From NCBI GenBank assembly GCA_020628545.1, contig JAHDEX010000001.1, positions 62,001-126,000 of the forward strand: a DNA stretch of 64,000 nucleotides, written 5' to 3'. Made by a program: the position numbers and the translations under genes. The DNA comes from Paracoccaceae bacterium (GTDB lineage Bacteria > Pseudomonadota > Alphaproteobacteria > Rhodobacterales > Rhodobacteraceae). Below the pieces are notes generated by a model. That model worked only from the letters and a program-made list of their open reading frames with translations, made no database searches and was not told the origin of the DNA. Shown here piece by piece: positions 1-8,127 of this stretch. Position 1 is the stretch's first letter, and each line of letters opens with the position of its first letter.

Positions 1-243
1 GGTCAGAGTTGTCGCAAAACCATGAGCCACGCCCGGCTGATAGGCCAGCATTGCGATGAAGTGGGTCGACCAGATTGTCATCCCGCCAATCAGCGCGGAC
101 AAAGACGTTTGAAACTGCTTTCTCAGCCCGCCAGAGCCAACAAGCCGGCGCGACAGCAGCATTGTGAGGCAGGACCCCAGAATGCATACCAACGCCGCCC
201 CTCCGACGATCCAGAAATTGTGGTCATGCGCGAGCGAGGCCAT
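1..243 (-). CDS. MHYT-domain membrane protein, N-terminal fragment (runs off the window start)
   Basis: The minus strand opens at an ATG at 243 and stays open for 81 codons to the window edge. The translation has one hydrophobic segment near residues 12-32 and a second near 48-68. The second contains WSTHFIAMLAYQPG, which matches the W-x-x-H-F-I-x-M-L-A core of the MHYT membrane domain. MHYT proteins are integral membrane sensors, thought to bind a metal or a diatomic gas, and often carry GGDEF/EAL or kinase output domains. The output domain would lie outside the window, so the function is not known. The gene is divergent from the TRAP transporter genes. The family call is fairly secure; the exact start is not tested by any neighbour. 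Confidence 0.7.
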   Translation of the reverse strand, partial: MASLAHDHNFWIVGGAALVCILGSCLTMLLSRRLVGSGGLRKQFQTSLSALIGGMTIWSTHFIAMLAYQPGVAHGFATTLT

Positions 244-394
244 GACGTGGCACACCTACTTTTCTTAGTTGCGGTCTGGTTCCTGTTAATTGTGAAAAGT
301 GAACATCTGCTTCCAAGGTCCGCAATTCTCAGCCTCTGACGGACCAAATTTTCAGATGGGCGAAGAGGCTCTAAATAATACAAGCGCACACAGA

Positions 395-410
395 CTGCGG
401 AAAGCCGCAG
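395..410. other. Perfect hairpin in the leader of the TRAP operon
   Basis: Arms CTGCGG (395-400) and CCGCAG (405-410) enclose the tetraloop AAAG. The hairpin lies in the 271-bp region between the divergent MHYT gene and the TAXI binding-protein gene, about 105 bases before the latter's start. There is no T-run, so it is not an obvious terminator. It could be a leader structure or an operator. The rest of 244-514 shows an AT-rich patch near 372-381 that may hold a -10 element, and nothing else recognisable. Confidence 0.35.
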
Positions 411-514
411 ACAGGAAATTGAGCAAGTTGCGGATTGCTTCCTAGCCGAAAGCTATTCTTCCGATTAATCTTCAGTGCGAGGCCCACTCTCGGGCCCCGA
501 TCTGGGAGGATCCT

Positions 515-1525
515 ATGAAACATTTGAAGACCGCCGCGCTCGCGGCAACGATTGCTGTTTCCGGCGCGGGTGCATATGCGGAAACTGAAGAAGCAAGCTA
601 CGTACTGGCGACTGCATCCACTGGCGGCACTTACTACCCTGTCGGCGTTGCGCTCGCGACGCTGGTGAAAGTGAAGCTGGAACCAAAACAGAAAATCGGT
701 ATGGCGGCCATCAGCTCTGCCGGATCTGGTGAAAATGTCCGCCTGATCCGTGAAGGCGAGGCGCAGTTCGGCATCATGCAGGGCCTCTACGGCTTTTATG
801 CCGCGACCGGCACCGGCCCATTGGAAGAGGTCGGGGCGCAAGAAGACCTCCGCTCAGTGACGATGCTTTGGCAGAACGTCGAGCATTTTGTCGTGTCGGC
901 GGATGCAGCCGGGGACGGGACGATGTCGGCGATGGCGGACCTGAAGGGTGAAGCGATGGCGCTTGGTAGCCAGAACTCCGGTACCATTGGGTCAAACGGG
1001 ACAATCCTTGGCGGTTTCGGCATTGATATCGAATCTGACTACGAGCTTGTCTATGGCGGCTACGGCCCATCAGCCGAGGCGCTTCAGAACGGCCAGGTCA
1101 AAGGAATCGGCACGCCAGCAGGTGTTCCCGTAGGTGCCGTCAGCCAGTTGATGGCGGCCGCAGGCGATAGCGTCACGCTCCTAAACTTCACGGAAGAGCA
1201 GATGGCAACAGCTGATGGTGGCAAGGGCCTGTGGACACCCTACACGATCCCGGCGGGCACATACCCTGGTCAGGATGCGGATGTGCAGACCATCGCTCAA
1301 CCGAACTTTCTCGCTACATCAGCCGACCTGCCGGAAGAGAACGTCTACATGATCACAAAGACGATCTATGAGAACCTGCCGTTCCTGCAGGCCATCCACC
1401 CAGCCACGAAGGCTATGGCGATTGAAAAGGCCATTGCAGGCTTGCCATTGCCGCTGCATCCGGGTGCTGCAAAGTACTATCAAGAAGTGGGCATTGAGAT
1501 CCCAGAGCGTTTGATCGCGCAATAA
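515..1525 (+). CDS. TAXI family TRAP transporter solute-binding protein
   Basis: This 336-residue exported protein is the periplasmic receptor of a TRAP transporter. Residues 1-22 form a signal peptide ending in AYA, and the mature protein starts with the TAXI-family signature (LATASTGGTYYPVG near residues 30-45). Length fits the family. A good Shine-Dalgarno (GGGAGGA) lies just before the ATG. The fused permease follows about 95 bases downstream, as expected for TAXI systems, which have a binding protein and a single DctQM-type membrane protein. TAXI ligands are usually small carboxylates such as glutamate or 2-oxoglutarate; the sequence does not show which is bound here. The nearby kynurenine-formamidase-like hydrolase might hint at an amide or ester catabolite. 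Confidence 0.93.
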   Translation: MKHLKTAALAATIAVSGAGAYAETEEASYVLATASTGGTYYPVGVALATLVKVKLEPKQKIGMAAISSAGSGENVRLIREGEAQFGIMQGLYGFYAATGTGPLEEVGAQEDLRSVTMLWQNVEHFVVSADAAGDGTMSAMADLKGEAMALGSQNSGTIGSNGTILGGFGIDIESDYELVYGGYGPSAEALQNGQVKGIGTPAGVPVGAVSQLMAAAGDSVTLLNFTEEQMATADGGKGLWTPYTIPAGTYPGQDADVQTIAQPNFLATSADLPEENVYMITKTIYENLPFLQAIHPATKAMAIEKAIAGLPLPLHPGAAKYYQEVGIEIPERLIAQ

Positions 1526-1619
1526 CGAAACTGGGGCGTGCGGTTGCCGCGCGCCCTTCCCTTTCGCCTTTCGCGGCGCGACGCATGCGCGCCCCAGACT
1601 TCTGACAGAGGGTGGACCC

Positions 1620-3725
1620 ATGGCGGAGCCGCAGAATAGCGACCTCCTGTTGCGTCAGTTCGACGGAACAGCAGGTCTGATCCTCAATATTTTCTGTTTT
1701 TTCATCGCGGTCGGGCACATTTACGTGGCCTTTGACCCCGTCCTGTCAGAGTTGCAGCGCAATGCTTATCATTTCGCTGGCTTCGCCCTCCTTGCGGCAC
1801 TTCTTTATCCCATGTGGCGCGGTGACCGTCAGGCGCCTCTCGTCCTCGACTTGATCATCGGTGTGGCCGTTGCAGCCTCGGCGGTCTGGCTCACGTTTGC
1901 CGAAAACGCGATCTATGACCGCGGCGTGAAACTTGCTCCGCTGGATTGGGTCGCCACGGCGATTTGCGTAGGCGGTGCCATTGAACTCACCCGCCGGGTT
2001 GCGGGCCTGATCATTCCTGGCCTTATCATCCTCGCCCTCAGCTACGTCGCCTTCTGGGGTAAGTACATTGGCGGTGTCTTTGCCTTCCCGGGTTTGTCGT
2101 TGGAAACGGTCGCCTTTCGGTCGATCTTTGGCGACGATGCAATGTTCGGGACAATTGCCCGCATTTCATCAACTTACGTGTTCCTCTTCATCATCTTTGG
2201 CGCGTTTCTACTGCGCTCTGGCGCTGGTGAGTTTGTCATCAACCTTGCCCGCGCTGTCGCCGGTCGCATGGTCGGTGGCCCCGGTATTGTGGCGGTGATC
2301 GCTTCTGGACTGACCGGCACGATCAGCGGGTCTGCAGTCGCAAACACGGCTTCGACTGGCGTCATCACCATTCCGTTGATGAAACGCGCCGGCTTTCAGC
2401 CAAAGTTCGCAGGCGGTGTTGAAGCGGCAGCGTCGACAGGCGGCCAATTGATGCCGCCGATCATGGGGGCCGGTGCCTTCGTGATGGCAAGCTTCACACA
2501 GATCCCCTACGAGACAATCGTGGCAGTGGCAGCCCTCCCCGCCCTGCTGTATTTTCTATCGGTTGCTTTTTTTGTGCGGATTGAAGCGCGCCGCAACAAC
2601 CTGCCGCCAATGCCGTCCGAAGGCCAAACGCTCGGCGGTGCCTTCAAGGAAGGCGGTGCAAGTTTCTGCATCCCGATTACGCTGTTGATCGGCCTGCTTG
2701 TTTCAGGCTTCACGCCCACCTACGCCGCTGTCTTCGGCATCCTTGCCGTGATTGCCTCGAGCTGGCTGACCAAGAACCCTATGGGTCCAAAGGCTGTGTT
2801 TGAGGCCTTCGTGATAGGCACCAAAGGCATGGTTTTGACGGCAGTGCTACTTTGTTCGGTCGGCTTGATCGTCAACGTGATCGCGACCGCAGGTATCGGC
2901 AACACGTTCAGTTTGATGATCTCGGGCTGGGCAGGCGGCAATATACTCGTGGCCATCATCTTGATCGCTTTGGCAAGTTTGATCTTGGGCATGGGGCTTC
3001 CGGTGACTGCCGCGTATATCGTTCTCGCAACGCTGTCCGCCCCTGCCCTTGCCGGGATGATCTCAGATCAGTTTGTCATTGCGCAAGTCGCTGCTGGCAC
3101 ACTTGATGAAAGCGCAAAGGCCGTTTTGATGCTGGGTGCGCCCGAGCATATGGCAGCACTTGCCGCTGCCATGCCACAGGCAGAGGCGGCTGCGATTATT
3201 GGGAGCCTCCCACTCGAAATAGCGGCGCCTTTGCGTGATTTGGTGGTTCCGCAAGACGTTGCGATTACGGCGCTTCTGTCCGCGCATATGATCATCTTCT
3301 GGCTCAGTCAGGACAGCAACGTCACCCCGCCTGTTGCGCTTGCCGCATTTACGGCCGCGGCAATCGCCAAAGCCCCCGCGATGGCGACCGGTGTGGCGAG
3401 TTGGAAGTTGGCCAAAGGTCTCTACATCGTTCCCGTCCTCTTCGCCTATACGCCGTTCCTGTCTGGCGATTGGCCGGTCATGCTGAAGATTTTCGTCTTC
3501 GCTGTGATTGGCGTCTACGGCCTGTCAGCGGCGCTTCAGGGATGCATGGAAAAGCCTTTCGGCATCGTGATGCGCATCCTGGCCACTGTTGGCGGCTTTG
3601 CATGTATGTGGCCAGGCATGTTGGTCGCCAACCTTGCGGGCGCCGCGTTGGTGATTGGTCTATTGGTCTGGAATGTGAAAACGGGTAGCCAGCCGGACCT
3701 GCAGCGCGCCAACGCAGCTTCGTGA
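1620..3725 (+). CDS. TRAP transporter fused permease (DctQM type, TAXI-associated)
   Basis: This 701-residue polytopic inner-membrane protein combines the small (Q) and large (M) TRAP membrane subunits. The first four or so helices lie in residues 20-150, and the larger transport domain follows. A conserved stretch around residues 231-250 (LTGTISGSAVANTASTG) matches the substrate/cation site region of the M domain, and a second related motif (MGLPVTAAYIVLATLSAPAL) lies further on. Transport is driven by a sodium or proton gradient, with substrate delivered by the preceding TAXI binding protein. The gene starts 94 bases after that gene and is presumably co-transcribed. Length is usual for the fused family. 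The hydrolase gene follows after 91 bases. Confidence 0.93.
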   Translation: MAEPQNSDLLLRQFDGTAGLILNIFCFFIAVGHIYVAFDPVLSELQRNAYHFAGFALLAALLYPMWRGDRQAPLVLDLIIGVAVAASAVWLTFAENAIYDRGVKLAPLDWVATAICVGGAIELTRRVAGLIIPGLIILALSYVAFWGKYIGGVFAFPGLSLETVAFRSIFGDDAMFGTIARISSTYVFLFIIFGAFLLRSGAGEFVINLARAVAGRMVGGPGIVAVIASGLTGTISGSAVANTASTGVITIPLMKRAGFQPKFAGGVEAAASTGGQLMPPIMGAGAFVMASFTQIPYETIVAVAALPALLYFLSVAFFVRIEARRNNLPPMPSEGQTLGGAFKEGGASFCIPITLLIGLLVSGFTPTYAAVFGILAVIASSWLTKNPMGPKAVFEAFVIGTKGMVLTAVLLCSVGLIVNVIATAGIGNTFSLMISGWAGGNILVAIILIALASLILGMGLPVTAAYIVLATLSAPALAGMISDQFVIAQVAAGTLDESAKAVLMLGAPEHMAALAAAMPQAEAAAIIGSLPLEIAAPLRDLVVPQDVAITALLSAHMIIFWLSQDSNVTPPVALAAFTAAAIAKAPAMATGVASWKLAKGLYIVPVLFAYTPFLSGDWPVMLKIFVFAVIGVYGLSAALQGCMEKPFGIVMRILATVGGFACMWPGMLVANLAGAALVIGLLVWNVKTGSQPDLQRANAAS

Positions 3726-3816
3726 ACTCAAGCACATCTGACAAAGCCATTGCACTCTTCCAGTAAGAGGCTTCAATTGGACGCAGCCCTCTCGCAGTCC
3801 ATGAAAGGCAAAAGCG

Positions 3817-4620
3817 ATGATCACCGACTGGAACGATGCCTATGCCAACATGGCTCACGTACCGGGATCTGAGGATCTGCCTGATCAGTGGGCCGCTGAC
3901 GCTGCCGCCTACCGGGAAAGCAAAGCGCGGATCGAAACAGATATCCATTACGGGGATTTGCCGCGTCAGAAATTCGATCTGATCTTACCGGACGGGACGC
4001 CAAAAGGCCTCGCCGTTTTCGTACACGGTGGGTATTGGATGAAGTTCGATAAGTCATTCTGGACGCACTATGCAGAAGGCGCGCGCGCGTCAGGGTGGGC
4101 CGTAGCGTTGCCCGGGTATACGCTGGCCCCCGAAGCGCGCATTGCGGACATTACGCAAGAGATTAGACAGGCGGTGATTTGTGCGTCCGAGCGGATTGAC
4201 GGGCCGATCAGACTGGCCGGGCATTCCGCCGGCGGGCATCTGGTTTCACGCCTCGTGTGTTCTGACATTGCCATGCCATGTACGGAACGGATCGACCACG
4301 TCTTGTCGATCAGTGGTGTCCACGACTTGCGACCCCTTCTACACACCCGCATGAACGAAACATTTCAACTCGACATGCAAGCCGCGCGGGCCGAAAGCCC
4401 CGCACTGTGCGAGCCTCGGGAAGGCATTTCCATCACCGCATGGGTGGGTGGCGGTGAAAGGCCGGAATTCATTCGCCAAAGCGAACTCCTCAACCTGAAT
4501 TGGCAAGGGTTCGAAGTGAATACATCGCTTGTGGTCGCGCCCGTTCACAACCACTTCACGGTGATCGAGGGTTTGAAGGACCCCGAGAGCGTTCTAACGA
4601 AGGCCTTCGTGGGCGGCTAA
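3817..4620 (+). CDS. Alpha/beta hydrolase, kynurenine formamidase-like
   Basis: This is a 267-residue cytoplasmic serine hydrolase. The oxyanion-hole motif HGGYW is at residues 70-74 and the nucleophile elbow GHSAGGHL at 135-142, with Ser137. A late acidic residue lies in GGGERPEF, and a C-terminal histidine in HNHFTVIEGL completes the likely triad. HGGYW with GHSAGGHL is characteristic of arylformamidase/kynurenine formamidase-like and related carbamate or ester hydrolases. No other tryptophan-degradation gene is nearby, so the substrate is open. The gene sits 91 bases after the TRAP permease and may act on what that transporter imports. Its stop overlaps the convergent HAD gene by 4 bases (4617-4620). 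Confidence 0.85.
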   Translation: MITDWNDAYANMAHVPGSEDLPDQWAADAAAYRESKARIETDIHYGDLPRQKFDLILPDGTPKGLAVFVHGGYWMKFDKSFWTHYAEGARASGWAVALPGYTLAPEARIADITQEIRQAVICASERIDGPIRLAGHSAGGHLVSRLVCSDIAMPCTERIDHVLSISGVHDLRPLLHTRMNETFQLDMQAARAESPALCEPREGISITAWVGGGERPEFIRQSELLNLNWQGFEVNTSLVVAPVHNHFTVIEGLKDPESVLTKAFVGG

Positions 4621-5225
4621 GCTTCAAGCAATCCGCGCTTCGCGAGGTCCTGTCTCAGCGCATTGGCATTAGTGAATCGGATTGCATCCATGCCGACGGC
4701 ACGGGCGGCCTCCGTGTTTTCCTCGCGGTCATCGATGAAGACACAGTCGTGTGCTTCAACACGCGCTCTTTCAAGAAACAGTTCATAGATGCGCAGATCG
4801 GGCTTTACGAGTTTGACGTCGCCCGAGACAACAGTCGTTCCGAATACTTCGCCGAGCCGCGGATGCGCCTTGAGGCCCATAGGCCAGGTTTCCGCAGACC
4901 AATTTGTAATCGCATGCAGCGGAACGCCGCGGGCCTGCAGTTGGTCAATGATGTCCCAAGTACCCTGAATCGGCTGTTCGACAGTCAGATGAAATCGCGG
5001 CGGATAAAGCGCGAGGCGTCGTTGATCTTCTGGGTCGGGCAACTCTTTTGCGACCTCGGCAAACAACTCGCCCGCATCGCACCGCAGATTACGGGATTTG
5101 AAGTCAATCCGCTGCATGAACGCTGCAACGGCATCAGGTGAACCGAGGTCTTCGATCCACACGGGATCCGGGTGCCAATCAACAAGTACGTTTCCGATGT
5201 CAAAGACGACGATGGACGGGTTCAT
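4617..5225 (-). CDS. HAD family hydrolase (HAD-IA, YihX-like phosphatase)
   Basis: About 202 residues. Motif I is FDIGNVLVDW at the extreme N-terminus, a Thr/Ser motif is seen in HAITNWS, the conserved Lys lies in the VKLVKPDLRIYE stretch, and the metal-binding acidic motif is FIDDREEN. This arrangement matches subfamily IA phosphatases of the YihX type, which hydrolyse sugar phosphates such as glucose 1-phosphate; the true substrate is unknown. I chose the ATG at 5225, which puts motif I at the usual position. An upstream ATG in frame at 5273 would add 16 residues unlike the family. The gene is convergent with the hydrolase, overlapping by 4 bases, and lies downstream of the response regulator on the same strand. 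Confidence 0.85.
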   Translation of the reverse strand: MNPSIVVFDIGNVLVDWHPDPVWIEDLGSPDAVAAFMQRIDFKSRNLRCDAGELFAEVAKELPDPEDQRRLALYPPRFHLTVEQPIQGTWDIIDQLQARGVPLHAITNWSAETWPMGLKAHPRLGEVFGTTVVSGDVKLVKPDLRIYELFLERARVEAHDCVFIDDREENTEAARAVGMDAIRFTNANALRQDLAKRGLLEA

Positions 5226-5253
5226 TGGCAAGCCTCTGCGTACGCGCTCTGGC

Positions 5254-5273
5254 TTGCGATAACACCGTCGCAA
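5254..5273. other. Intergenic inverted repeat between response regulator and HAD gene
   Basis: Arms TTGCGA (5254-5259) and TCGCAA (5268-5273) enclose an 8-base loop. The repeat sits in the short gap downstream of the response regulator on the minus strand. No T-run follows, so it is at best a weak terminator or an mRNA-stabilising hairpin. Confidence 0.3.
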
Positions 5274-5311
5274 TCAGGCGTCGACGAGGAAATGCCAACG
5301 TCCCCACTTGG

Positions 5312-6676
5312 TCAGCTATCTCCCCAAACCGCGATCTTGCGGTCAATTGTTTTGCGGGACACCCCAAGACGACGGGCCGCTTCGGCACGGTTCCCATCGC
5401 ACTGGTCAAGAACGTGTAGAATATGCCTCTGCGAGACGGACTCGAGGCTTTCGACCGCCATATCCCCACTTACACCACGGCCCGATCCCGCGAACTCTTC
5501 CGGGAACTCCCCAAGGATAACGGAGCGCTCGATAAGATTGCGCAACTCGCGCACGTTGCCGGGCCAGTCGTAGCGCCGCAGCTTCAAGAGGGTCTCTTCT
5601 GTCAAGTCGAGCGCGGGCATGCCGAGCGATTTGGAGAATTGCGTCATGAAGAATGCAGCGAGCTCAACGATATCTTCTGAACGATGTTGCAGCAGCGGCA
5701 ACTCCAGCTTGATGACGTTGATCCGGTGATAAAGGTCAGGGCGCAGGCGACCGTCCGCAACCGACTCTTCGAGATTGGCGTTCGTTGCGAAGAGGAAACG
5801 CACATCCAGCGGGAATTCGCGTTCGGCACCCACCGCGCGTAGCTTTTTGTCTTCCAAGATGCGCAGCAATGCGGCCTGCAGACGTTCCGGCATCAGTGCC
5901 ACTTCGTCCAAAAAGAGCGTCCCCCCATCCGCTAACATCAAGAGTCCGGGCTGCGTCTGCTCTCCATACTCGACACGTCCGAATAGTTCGCTTGCAATCT
6001 GGTCGGGATCAATCGCCGCGCAATTGACCGCCACGAAGGGGCTGTCTGCGCGCGGTGATAGCTTGTGCAATTGCCGCGCTGCCAATTCCTTGCCCGTGCC
6101 ACTGTCGCCAGTGAAAAGAACCGGCGTTGGCAGTGGCGCGACCCTTAGAAGCGTTTCACGCACCTTATCCATGGCTGGCGAATGTCCGAGCATTGGCCCG
6201 CGACCGTTTTCAGCGATCAATTCCCGCCGCAAGAGCGCGTTGTCCCGGCGCAAGTATTTCCGGTCCAAGGTCCGTTCAATCGCTCCAATGATCTGGTTCG
6301 CGCGGAAAGGTTTGAGAACAAAATCACTCACACCTGCCCGCAGTGCGGTGATTGCCATTTCAAGATCGGCGTATGCCGTGATCATAATGACGTCGGTGAA
6401 CAGTCCACGTCGCCGCTGTTCTGCGATCCAATCCAGACCAGTTTTGCCCGGCATGATATTGTCGAGGATCACAACATCAAAATACGCCTCATCAAGTCTG
6501 GCTGAGGCTTCTTTCGGCGATGCAGCCTCTTCGACCCGCTTGACCCGCGTGCTCAGCGTTTTGGCCAAGAAATTGCGGATGCCGATTTCGTCATCGACGA
6601 TCAACACAGATGCACCTGACAAGAGGCGCGACGGTTCGGCTATGTCGTCTGTGGCGTTGCGCGCGGCTGACGTCAT
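5312..6676 (-). CDS. NtrC-family response regulator lacking the GAFTGA loop
   Basis: This is a 454-residue transcription regulator. The receiver domain (about 22-140) has acidic pocket D28/E30, phosphoacceptor D72, T100 and K122. The AAA+ domain has Walker A GDSGTGKE (190-197) and Walker B GGTLFLDEV (251-259). The C-terminal Fis-type helix-turn-helix (about 416-450) includes EAARRLGVSRKTIDRK. Between SELFG and ADGG, where sigma-54 activators carry GAFTGA, the sequence is RVEYGEQTQPGLLML, shorter and without the motif. Family knowledge: GAFTGA contacts sigma-54, and NtrC of Rhodobacter capsulatus lacks it and works with sigma-70. The gene is last in the formate dehydrogenase operon, 3 bases after a tiny membrane-protein gene. 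The histidine kinase at 23018-24988 is its likely partner. Confidence 0.9.
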   Translation of the reverse strand: MTSAARNATDDIAEPSRLLSGASVLIVDDEIGIRNFLAKTLSTRVKRVEEAASPKEASARLDEAYFDVVILDNIMPGKTGLDWIAEQRRRGLFTDVIMITAYADLEMAITALRAGVSDFVLKPFRANQIIGAIERTLDRKYLRRDNALLRRELIAENGRGPMLGHSPAMDKVRETLLRVAPLPTPVLFTGDSGTGKELAARQLHKLSPRADSPFVAVNCAAIDPDQIASELFGRVEYGEQTQPGLLMLADGGTLFLDEVALMPERLQAALLRILEDKKLRAVGAEREFPLDVRFLFATNANLEESVADGRLRPDLYHRINVIKLELPLLQHRSEDIVELAAFFMTQFSKSLGMPALDLTEETLLKLRRYDWPGNVRELRNLIERSVILGEFPEEFAGSGRGVSGDMAVESLESVSQRHILHVLDQCDGNRAEAARRLGVSRKTIDRKIAVWGDS

Positions 6677-6679
6677 CTG

Positions 6680-6796
6680 TCAGTCAAGCCGCACGTTGGC
6701 GCTTGACTGGGTGTCTTGCGATGAAAACCCGGCCTGCCCCAGCCCGTACCAAGCCACGGCGGCAATCACGACAATGGCGGCGAAGCCAGCAAACAT
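6680..6796 (-). CDS. Tiny single-pass membrane protein of the formate dehydrogenase operon
   Basis: A 38-residue reading frame lies in the 138-base space between the WD40-cytochrome gene and the response regulator. Residues 2-20 form a clear hydrophobic helix (FAGFAAIVVIAAVAWYGLG), followed by a polar tail ending SSANVRLD. Its stop at 6680 is 3 bases from the regulator ATG, which suggests translational coupling. A TTG at 6805 with GGGAG nine bases upstream is an alternative start adding three residues. I do not recognise a family. The tail shares NVRLD with the start of the mature gamma subunit (DNPNVRLDDEP), which may be chance or a common binding motif. Position and composition make it a likely real gene; function unknown. 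Confidence 0.6.
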   Translation of the reverse strand: MFAGFAAIVVIAAVAWYGLGQAGFSSQDTQSSANVRLD

Positions 6797-6809
6797 TGGT
6801 TTCAAGGCC

Positions 6810-8123
6810 TTAGTCTCCCGAAGTTGCGTTCTGTAAAAAAGCGATGAGATCAGCCCGGTCATTTTCATCCGCGATGACCTGCATAGGCATCTTTGAGCCC
6901 GGAATATAGTGGTCCGGACCTTCGTCGAACAGCGCATCAATGGTTTGCGCGTCCCAGACGATGTCAGAGCCGTCGAGTATCTCCGAATAGTAGTAACCTG
7001 GCACCGTACCAGCTTGGCGGCCGAAGACGCCAAAGAGGGTCGGACCAGCCTTGCGCGATGGCCCTCCATCAAGGGCATGGCAGATCGAGCATTTCCGCAT
7101 GAATTGACGTTCGCCATTTGGCATCGTGCCCGCATCACGCAAGAAGCTCCGCTCTCCACTGATGCCCGGTTCAAATTCTTTCAACAAAGCGACGGGCCAG
7201 GCGTAGATGACGTCATCCAGCCCACCAGCATAAATCGTCTTGCCATCGGGTGAGAATGCCAGCGCCCAGACCGGTCCTTGTCGGGCCGCGCGAAAATCAC
7301 GCGATATCCGCCATTCGCTTGTGTCGACCATCATGATGTATCCGTCCCCGTCCCCGACGGCGAGCTGGGCGGTTTGTGCGTGGTACGCCATCGACAGAAT
7401 TGGGCGGCGGTCTAGTGTGAAGTCAGAAACCTCATCTCCCTCAGGCGTAATTACCCGGGTCCCGCCATCTAGCGCTCCATATGCTATCCAAGAATCTGTG
7501 ACGATCAGCTCATTTATGCCGAAGCCATGATCAACAATGACCCGCGAAGTCAGATTGCCCGCTTCCCCTTCCCAAACGCGCAAGGTGCCATCAGAGGATG
7601 CCGAAAACAAACCGCCGCTCGGCGCAAATGCAACGGCCGTGACATTAGATTGGTGACCTTTCAGAACTTCGGTTATGAAATCCGGTCGATCACGGTCCTC
7701 TGCTCCTCTCAGCACTGTTACAGCCGTCGTGAGGTTTACAAATCCGTCCCAACCCGCTGTCGCGATGTGCGGTCCAACAGTCGAAACGGCAATATCTGCG
7801 ACTTTGCCTTGGTGCCGTGTAACCTCAATCGGGTCGGCTTGATCAGGCCTCCAAAGCAGAACACGAAAGTCGTCGCCGCCCGAAATGACAAGTGGCGCCA
7901 AGGATTGATCAACAGCCACTACTGCAGCGTCATGCCCCTCAAGCCAGACGGGGACCCCATCAGCCCAAACGCCTACAGCATTGTCAAAACTTGCAGACGC
8001 AACACGTCCGTCCGCCGAAACCGACAGGCCCATGATCGGTCCGCCATGACCCTTGAGCGTCGTGAACTCCTGCGCTGCGGCTGGCGCCGCCATCAGAGCC
8101 AACAGCGAATACAACCAGCGCAA
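6810..8123 (-). CDS. WD40 beta-propeller protein with C-terminal cytochrome c domain
   Basis: About 437 residues with a signal peptide ending APAAAQ. The body is a WD40-like propeller (about 20-320) with repeated units such as KGHGGPIMGLSVSADGRVA, KGHQSNVTAVAFAPSGG and QGPVWALAFSPDGKTIY. A cytochrome c domain (about 330-437) has haem motif CSICH and probable distal Met in GSKMPMQ. It should therefore be periplasmic with one covalent haem. I chose TTG at 8123 because GGAG sits 7 bases upstream and the signal peptide becomes compact; an ATG at 8153 in frame would overlap the gamma-subunit gene by 26 bases. It follows the gamma subunit directly, so a role as electron acceptor or assembly platform for the formate dehydrogenase is plausible but inferred. 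Confidence 0.85.
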   Translation of the reverse strand: MRWLYSLLALMAAPAAAQEFTTLKGHGGPIMGLSVSADGRVASASFDNAVGVWADGVPVWLEGHDAAVVAVDQSLAPLVISGGDDFRVLLWRPDQADPIEVTRHQGKVADIAVSTVGPHIATAGWDGFVNLTTAVTVLRGAEDRDRPDFITEVLKGHQSNVTAVAFAPSGGLFSASSDGTLRVWEGEAGNLTSRVIVDHGFGINELIVTDSWIAYGALDGGTRVITPEGDEVSDFTLDRRPILSMAYHAQTAQLAVGDGDGYIMMVDTSEWRISRDFRAARQGPVWALAFSPDGKTIYAGGLDDVIYAWPVALLKEFEPGISGERSFLRDAGTMPNGERQFMRKCSICHALDGGPSRKAGPTLFGVFGRQAGTVPGYYYSEILDGSDIVWDAQTIDALFDEGPDHYIPGSKMPMQVIADENDRADLIAFLQNATSGD

Positions 8124-8127
8124 GGGC

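Noticed and set aside
5775-6836. 353-codon plus-strand frame opposite the response regulator
   Set aside because: Shadow of the regulator codons; serine/arginine-rich with no domain, and the regulator is well supported.
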